Source of the DNA: Aegilops tauschii subsp. strangulata
Taxonomy: Eukaryota > Streptophyta > Magnoliopsida > Poales > Poaceae
Direction of reading: 5' to 3'
Assembly: GCF_002575655.3 (NCBI RefSeq)
Contig: NC_053041.3
Location: forward strand, 370,247,054-370,311,053
Length of the DNA: 64,000 nucleotides
The position numbers and the translations under genes were made by a program. Position 1 is the first letter of the stretch; each line of letters starts with the position of its first letter. This document shows positions 57,914 to 64,000 of this stretch, one piece after another. The notes under the pieces are model-generated. The model had not been told where the DNA came from. It ran no database searches and saw nothing but the letters and a program-made list of their open reading frames with translations.

Positions 57914-57923
57914 AGACCTTTTC

Positions 57924-57941
57924 TGGCGCCGTTGCCGGGGA
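57924..57941 (+). other. Primer binding site, tRNA-Asp type (element I)
   Basis: tggcgccgttgccgggga, identical to the site of element C. Confidence 0.9.
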
Positions 57942-57990
57942 GCATAGCTATATTTGTTGAGTCACTTGGGATTATTATCAAAATTTCACT

Positions 57991-60759
57991 ATGAATAATC
58001 TGAAGGGTGCTAAGGCTAAGATTTTTGCCTCTAAGATGAGGGGAGGTAAGGAACTGCCATCTAGTTCTGCTTTAGATTCACCTTCTGTTATAAGTAAACT
58101 TGCAACACCACCACATTCTATCAATCCTAATATGTTGCAAGTTATTAATGATGCTACTTCTTCTATGAATGATGCTTATGATGATGCTAGTACCTTGCTT
58201 GATGATAATGTGCCACTAGGTCAACTTATTGATGAACAAATTGCTAGAGTAAGATAGCATGATAGTGTTGAAACTGATGATGAGCTTGGAAATGAAAATC
58301 TTGAAACACCTACTAGAACTAGCCCTCCTAGATATGAATTTACAAAGGTACCGGAAGATTATGTTAGGGGTGAAGAGCCAACCAGAGATATTCTTGCTTG
58401 TAAAGATAGAGATGATCTATAGAAATTATTATGCAAGTATAAAGAAAAATCTTTGAATGCTAGAATGAAATATGATCCTAAGTTTGCTACTTCACCTATC
58501 TTTATTGATGATAAGGATTATGAATTCTCTCTCGACCCAGAGTTAATTACTTTGGTTGAATCTGATCCTTTTCATGGTTATGAAACTGAAACTGTTGTGG
58601 CACATCTTCCTAAGTTGAATGACATAGCCACCCTTTTTGCTCATGATGAGAAATTTCGCTATTACTATATCCTCAAATTATTTCTGTTCTCTTTAAAGGG
58701 TGATGCTAAAGCTTGGTACAATACTCTTGCTCCTGGTTGTGTGAGTAGTCCCCAGGATATGATTTATTACTTCTCTGAAAAATAGTTTCCTGCTCATAAG
58801 AAACAAGCTGCCTTGCAGGAAATATTTAACTTTGCGCAAATTGAAGAAGAGAATCTCCCGCAAGCTTGGGGGAGGCTTCTCCAATTGCTTAATGCTTTGC
58901 CTGATCATCCTCTTTAGAAATATGAAATACTTGATATCTTCTATAATGGACTAATCGATGCTTCTAGGGATTTCTTAGATAGTTGTGCTGGTTGTGTTTT
59001 TAGGGAACGAACTATTGGGCAAGCCGAAGAATTATTGAATAATATATTAAACAATTATGATGAATGGACTCCTCCTGAACCACCTATTAAACCCACTCCG
59101 AAGAAGGGGGTATCTTATATCTCAGTCCTGAAGATATGCAAGAGGCAAAGAAATCTATGAAGGAAAAAGATATTAAAGCTGAGGATGTCAAAAATTTACC
59201 TCCTATTGAAGAAATACATGGGCTTGATACACCACCACCACCTAAGGTGGTATAGGTAAATTCTCTAATGAAATTCAATAATAATGATAATCCTCACAAT
59301 ATGCACCATAGCCAATGCCTTTATGAGTTTGAAAATTAGAATAGAAAACAATATCACTTCAATGCAAATGTTATGGAACAATTGAAATACAATTCTGATA
59401 TGATTGCTCGCTTGAGTGACTTGTTATTTAGAATCTCAAATGATGTTATAGGGGTGGGGAAGCGTGCTTCTATGGTTCAAACCCAGTTAGAACAAGTTGC
59501 TAAATCTCAAAGAGAGTTGTTAGATGAAATGAATAATAATATCAATGATCATGTTGTTAGAGTAATGACTAGAGGAGGTAGGATGACTCAGGTACCACTT
59601 TATCCTGAGGGACACCCAAAAAGAATTGAACAAGACTCCCAAAGAGTTAACACTTGTGCACGTAGTCCTTCTAAAAAGAAAACGAAGAAGAAAATGATAG
59701 GACTTTACATGCCTCTAGTGAACCTGAAATAGAAAAACCTCCTGATAATGAAGTTTCTATCTCTGATGCTGAAACTCAATCTGGTAGTGAACACTCACCT
59801 TCTGATAATGAAAAAGATAACGATGAGGTTCATGAAGACACTCAAACAAATAATAAAGAACCAGACAATGATGTTGAGATAGAACCAGCAGTTGATCTTG
59901 ATAACCCACAACCCAAGAATAAAAGATATGATAAAAGAGATTTTGTTGCTAGAAAACAAGGTAAGGAAAGAGAACCATGGGTTCAAAAACCTATGCCCTT
60001 TACACCTAAGTCAACTAAAAAGAAAGATGATGAAGAATTTGAACGCTTTGCTGAAATGCTGAGGCCAGTCTTTTTGCGTACTTGCTTGACTAATATCCTT
60101 AAAATGCCTCCTTATGCAAAGTACATGAAAGACATCATCACCAATAAGAGAAAAATACCGGAAACTGAAATCTCCACCATGCTTGCTAATTATACGTTTA
60201 AAGATGGAGTACCTAAGAAACTTGGATATCCAGGAATACCAACTATACCTTGCTCCATCAAAAGAAATTATGTTAAAACTGCTTTATGTGATTTGGGAGA
60301 TGGTGTTGGTGTTATGCCTTTCTCTTTATATAAAAGACTTGATTTGAATAAAGTCACACCTACTGAAATATCTTTGCAAATGGCTGACAAATCAACTGCC
60401 ATACCTATCGGTATTTGTGAGGATGTGCCCATTGTTGTTGCTAAAGTTACTATTTTGACTGACTTTGTTATACTTGAGATGCCCGAGGACGACAACATGT
60501 CGATTATCCTTGGTAGACCCTTCTTGAATATTGCAGGGGCTGTTATAGATTGCAATAAACGCAAATCACTTTTCATATCAATGGTAATGAGCATACGGTG
60601 CACTTTCCGAAGAAACAATTCCAAGTGAATGGTATTAATGTTATTGAAAAATCTCCGACAATCACTATTGGAAGTTTTCAACTACCTCTACCTACAGTTA
60701 AAAAGAAATATCAAATGCTTATTGTTGGGGACATTCATATCCCCGTTGAGGTAACTTAG
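57991..60759 (+). pseudogene. gag: gag-protease ORF of element I, many TAG stops
   Basis: Starts at the ATG at 57991 (MNNLKGAKAKIFASKMRGGK). The Gag core is at about 58660-58730 (FLFSLKGDAKAWYNTLAPG), then LPQAWGRLLQLLNALPDHPL near 58860. TAG stops occur near 58255, 58420, 58783, 58916, 59253 and 59337. A frame change lies near 59130. The protease (59993-60628) shows D-L-G-D at 60290-60301, with Asp where Ala is normal, and IILGRPFLNIAGAVIDC at about 60505-60555. A last frameshift follows near 60580; the family-like end IVGDIHIPVEVT stops at TAG 60757-60759. No RT or integrase follows, so this is a gag-protease-only, non-autonomous layout like element C. Confidence 0.85.
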
Positions 60760-61072
60760 TGATTTACGAAAGTTCTTCCGTTTCATGCTAATCGAAACTG
60801 GTTGTTAATAAGACGATCAACCTTATTAATGGATCATTTTTGAGAGGTATGAAGTTGATGAATTTAGTAAGCACTACCTTCTGTCCCTACCTTTTTTGTT
60901 TTTTATTAGTTAAATAAAATAAAATGCCATGTTTTGTCTGTTTACTGAATTTCCCGTGCAATAAAAAAATGACCCGGAAATAAAAGTTCTCAGAATGCTG
61001 TGAAAACTTAATACGATTTTTTTCTGAATAATTATGAATTTTTGGTGCAAATAACATCAGAGGGAGGTGCAC
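60760..61072 (+). other. Internal region of element I after gag-protease, LTR-like end
   Basis: Non-coding. From about 60975 it resembles the element I LTR (aaataaaagttctcagaatg, cf. 56685). It is interrupted by solo LTR J and continues at 63700. Confidence 0.6.
61068..61072. repeat. TSD of solo LTR J, left copy
   Basis: tgcac, repeated at 63700-63704. Confidence 0.9.
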
Positions 61073-63699
61073 TGTAGTGATCCGACCTCAGACGGTCAAA
61101 TCTCTGTGCTTCAGTGTCATCCCCGGATCGGTAATGCTGACACACATAGTACTTGAATGGATTTATAACAGAGTAGGAACCACACACTTATTACATCGAT
61201 AGTCTCAATAGAGAACTTATTACAATAAATATGGCTTAAGGCCATCTAAATAAGATAACAGCGGAAGGCTTGGAACATAAAGTGAGTCCATCAACTCCAA
61301 CGGCATAGCTGAGTGCACGACAAACGACCTAGCGCACCTTACTCTTCGTCTGAAAAGTCTGCAACATGATATGTTGCAGCCCGGAATGGGTTAGCACATG
61401 GAATATGATGGAAATATAACACAGTAGAGCAATGAACAGAATAAATGGTATCACTACATGCATATATGGCTGGTGGAGGCTCTATGGTTATAGTGTTTTG
61501 CGAAAAGCTGATTTTTCCCTACAACAAAGGAATATATTTTATCTAAATATCATGGTAGTTGAAACATTGAGAAGGTACCCCCAACTCAATCCCAATTAAA
61601 AGTAATTATCAACCCAACAAATTAAATTATAGTGATGAGATCAACATGATAATCCAAGAACCAGATATCAAGATGTCCATAACCGGGGACACGGCTAACC
61701 ATGATTAGTTTGTACACTCTACAGAGGTTTGCGCACTTTTCCCCACAAGACTCGATCTCCTCTGTTGGATTTCTTGCACCACATGGTCTTCGAGAAATGG
61801 ATGACCGAGACACATTCTTTCAGAAGCATTAACTCTAACCCCGGGTAGACAGTACCAACCTACATCCCCTACATCTGCTAGCCTACCACTAGAAGAGGTC
61901 ATGCAACATACTCAACTATGCTAGAGCCCATAATAGCTTGTGGCTGCACACGGAAGTTTCTAGCATGAATAATCTTATGATCCCTTTGAGCCTGGGTGGC
62001 GGACCATAGGAGGATCACACGGGTACCCCGGGATCTCCTAGGACAACACTGGTATAACCCCAAGTGCCCAAACCAACAATCCACCCAGATGTGTATTAAA
62101 GTTGCCACCTTAAGTTGAACCATTAATTAAACAATCTCACATCTGTCATGGATACACTCAAACCCAATCCACGTCTACGAGCATAGCATGACAACATAAG
62201 CATAACGTAGAGTAACTCCCAAGGGTTTGATAACAAAACAGGTAATAGGTTCTACCTCATCATCTACTTCGCAATACCCACAAGTTAATCACATCCTAAT
62301 CATGTAGTGTTTGAGGATTGTAACTAATGCATAAAAACTGGGTATGAAAAGAGTATGATCAATGTGTTACTTGCCTTGCTGACGATCCGCAAACCCTAAA
62401 GACTCGTAGTAGCACGCTTCGCACTCCGGGAATTCTATCGCAAACAAACAATAGCATACATAAGCAATCAAGCAAAGATGCATGGGTAAAACTCAAATAA
62501 GAAGATCAAATATGAAAATCCAACTGAAGAGATTCGATCTGCAGAATCAATCGAATCGGTGCTACGGAACTGAAACTACGGTCAAAAGAACTTCGAATTC
62601 AAATCTGCTTGAAACCAAATCTTAAATTGTCAAAACCTTGTTCAATTTGATTAAACAGAAAGAGGGGCTCGAGACGAATATTTTGGCGTTGGTTTCACTG
62701 GATTCGGACAAACGGTTGAAAAGTTACGAGGGTTTGAAGATTAGGGGCTTATCCGCGATAAAAATATTCGCGGATAGGTCCCTGGTAGAAAAAGAAAATA
62801 AAAAGAGAAAACTATGCCGCGAACGACCGCTAACAGAACCAATCTAACAAAAATCGTTCACTAACAGATCCGACGAACAAACGTTCGTTAAATAAACCAG
62901 ACAGAATAAAACCGAAATAAACCCGATCTAAAAGAAACCAATCTAGGTTTTTACCGAAATAAAACCGACGAAAACCGGCGAAAAACCGGCGGCGACGAAC
63001 TCCGACGGCGCCGGACGGCGGCGCAGGTCCGGCGACGGCGCGGACGGCGGCGGGAGGCGGCGCGGATCCGGCGGCGGCGAGGCTAGGGTTAGGGTTTCGG
63101 GCGGCGGGGCGGCGACTTGGGCCTCAGGGGGGCCTCGGGCTGGCTTATAAAGCCTGAGCTCGGGCGGAGTCCGGCTCGGGCATGGCCCGTTAGGTCGGTG
63201 CATTTTTTTTAAAACGGACGGAGTAAAATAAAGAAAAGAAATGCCAAACGAAGTCCAAAAATCCTGATATAAAATTTCACGGTCCTCTAATAATATTTTG
63301 GAGAAAGTGAACATTTATTTGGGCCAAGAAAGCAATTTTGAAAAATGCATATTTTCCTAATTCAAATAAAATAGCAATAAAATCCGAATAAAATTATTTA
63401 TTTGATTTTAACATTCTTCCTCCAATATTTCATTTATTTTGGAGAAGTCATATAATCTCCTCTCATACATTTTTAATTAGAAATATTTTTTGGAGAGAAA
63501 AATAATTAAAACCAAAATGATCCCCTTTTTCAATATTTGAGAAAATTCAAATATGAAAATCGTGAAATCCCCAACTCTCTCCGTGGGTCCTTGAGTTGCT
63601 TAGGATTTTCTAGGATCGCAAAACCGAATGCAATAAAATATGATAGGCAATATGATGACCTATGTATAACATTTCAAATTGAAAATTTGGGATGTTACA
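61073..63699 (-). mobile_element. Solo LTR J (2627 bp), TSD tgcac
   Basis: On the plus strand it begins TGTAGTGATCCGACC and ends GGGATGTTACA, a TG...CA unit flanked by tgcac on both sides. The minus strand start TGTAACATCCCAAATTTTC is familiar from Triticeae LTRs. Orientation is supported by a TATA box on the minus strand (63144-63152) followed by a GC-rich leader (about 62990-63130). No primer binding site, polypurine tract or pol is present, so it is a long solo LTR. The Pro-rich minus ORF at 62943-63314 spans the promoter and is probably not coding. Confidence 0.85.
63144..63152 (-). promoter_or_regulatory. TATA box of solo LTR J
   Basis: The minus strand CTTTATAAG, followed downstream by a GC-rich, TATA-free leader. 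Confidence 0.5.
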
Positions 63700-63967
63700 T
63701 GCACCAAGTGGGCACAACCCACCTGGGCGCGCCCTGGTGGGTTGTGGTCCCCACATGGGCCCCCTCACTTATCTCTTCATCCCACATCACCACCTACCTC
63801 CAGAAAAAAAATCACCATTGCTCTCTCTCTCTCTCGTGTTCTTACTCTCAAACCCGCGGATTACGATCTCTTTGCTCGAAACTCCGTTTTCGAAACTATT
63901 TCGGGGGATTGTTGCTTGGTATGTGGCTCCTCTGTTTGTCCAATTAGTTGTTGCTTTAGTGGTTTAT
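63700..63967 (+). other. Continuation of element I internal region, LTR-like
   Basis: Starts with the second tgcac. It contains a hairpin (63713-63727 / 63732-63746) like that of the element I LTR and a short CT run at about 63819-63833, then leader-like sequence. There is no ORF of note before 63968. Confidence 0.55.
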
Positions 63968-64000
63968 TGTCGGTGTACAAAAGTAGGGGCCCTTCTTTGT
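63968..64000 (+). mobile_element. Start of LTR K (runs off the window)
   Basis: Begins TGTCGGTGTACAAAAG, the same start as the element D LTR on its own strand (14776-14791). It is inserted in element I; only 33 bp are visible. Confidence 0.7.

Noticed and set aside
62943..63314. Pro-rich ORF in solo LTR J
   Set aside because: Spans the TATA box and GC-rich leader. Low-complexity proline runs come from base composition.
1..64000. tRNA, rRNA or CRISPR features
   Set aside because: No cloverleaf-like or rRNA-like sequence was recognised. The tRNA-like pieces are primer binding sites of 18 bases. The short regular repeats are transposon subterminal arrays, not CRISPR.

Overview
This window looks like intergenic DNA from a large Triticeae genome (wheat, Aegilops, barley or a close relative). 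The basis is recognition of families: a BARE/WIS/Angela-type Copia LTR at 54156-55934, several Sabrina/WHAM-like (Athila lineage) Gypsy LTRs beginning TGATACGTC or TGATACC, Tat-lineage Gypsy elements with an antisense ORF, a CACTA-like transposon and a Stowaway MITE. I find no intact host gene, rRNA, tRNA or CRISPR array. Family names are from memory and were not checked against a repeat library.

Layout, left to right. 1-9866: an almost complete Athila-type Gypsy (element 1), with part of the 5' LTR outside the window and gag-pol broken by stops and frameshifts. It sits inside a minus-strand Tat-type Gypsy (element D, 9867-14791), which keeps a spliced plus-strand antisense ORF and its 5' LTR but has lost pol. 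14792-16084: first copy of a segmental duplication whose second copy is 30460-31756; both copies contain the same LTR insertion junction. 16085 to about 26400: a CACTA-like DNA transposon. It carries subterminal repeat arrays, two divergent degenerate genes with B3-like domains, and between them a tandem array of about 0.45-0.5 kb units with a 951 bp higher-order period. 26803-29425: an LTR fragment (F) split by a solo LTR (27091-28671, TSD cacgc).

29426-52030 is a nest. Old LTR sequences S and E contain a gag-protease-only Gypsy (element C, 31524-51501, TSD cccat). The 3' LTR of C contains a Tat-type composite with three LTRs (38260-51195, TSD aatac). The outer two LTRs of the composite are one subtype and the middle LTR another. 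To its right lie a minus-strand Gypsy fragment (G, 52030-54155) with a double zinc-knuckle ORF, the 3' end of a minus-strand BARE-like Copia (54156-56111), an LTR fragment H, and a second gag-protease-only Gypsy (I, 56548-63967). Element I is interrupted by a 2.6 kb solo LTR (J, 61073-63699, TSD tgcac). A new LTR (K) starts at 63968 and runs off the window.

Nearly all coding capacity is degenerate. Many stop codons are TAG where relatives have or imply CAG, which fits decay of methylated cytosines. The most unusual piece is the CACTA-like element. It shows no transposase in the sequence read, but has paired B3-like genes around a repeat array and short boxes shared by both gene-proximal flanks.
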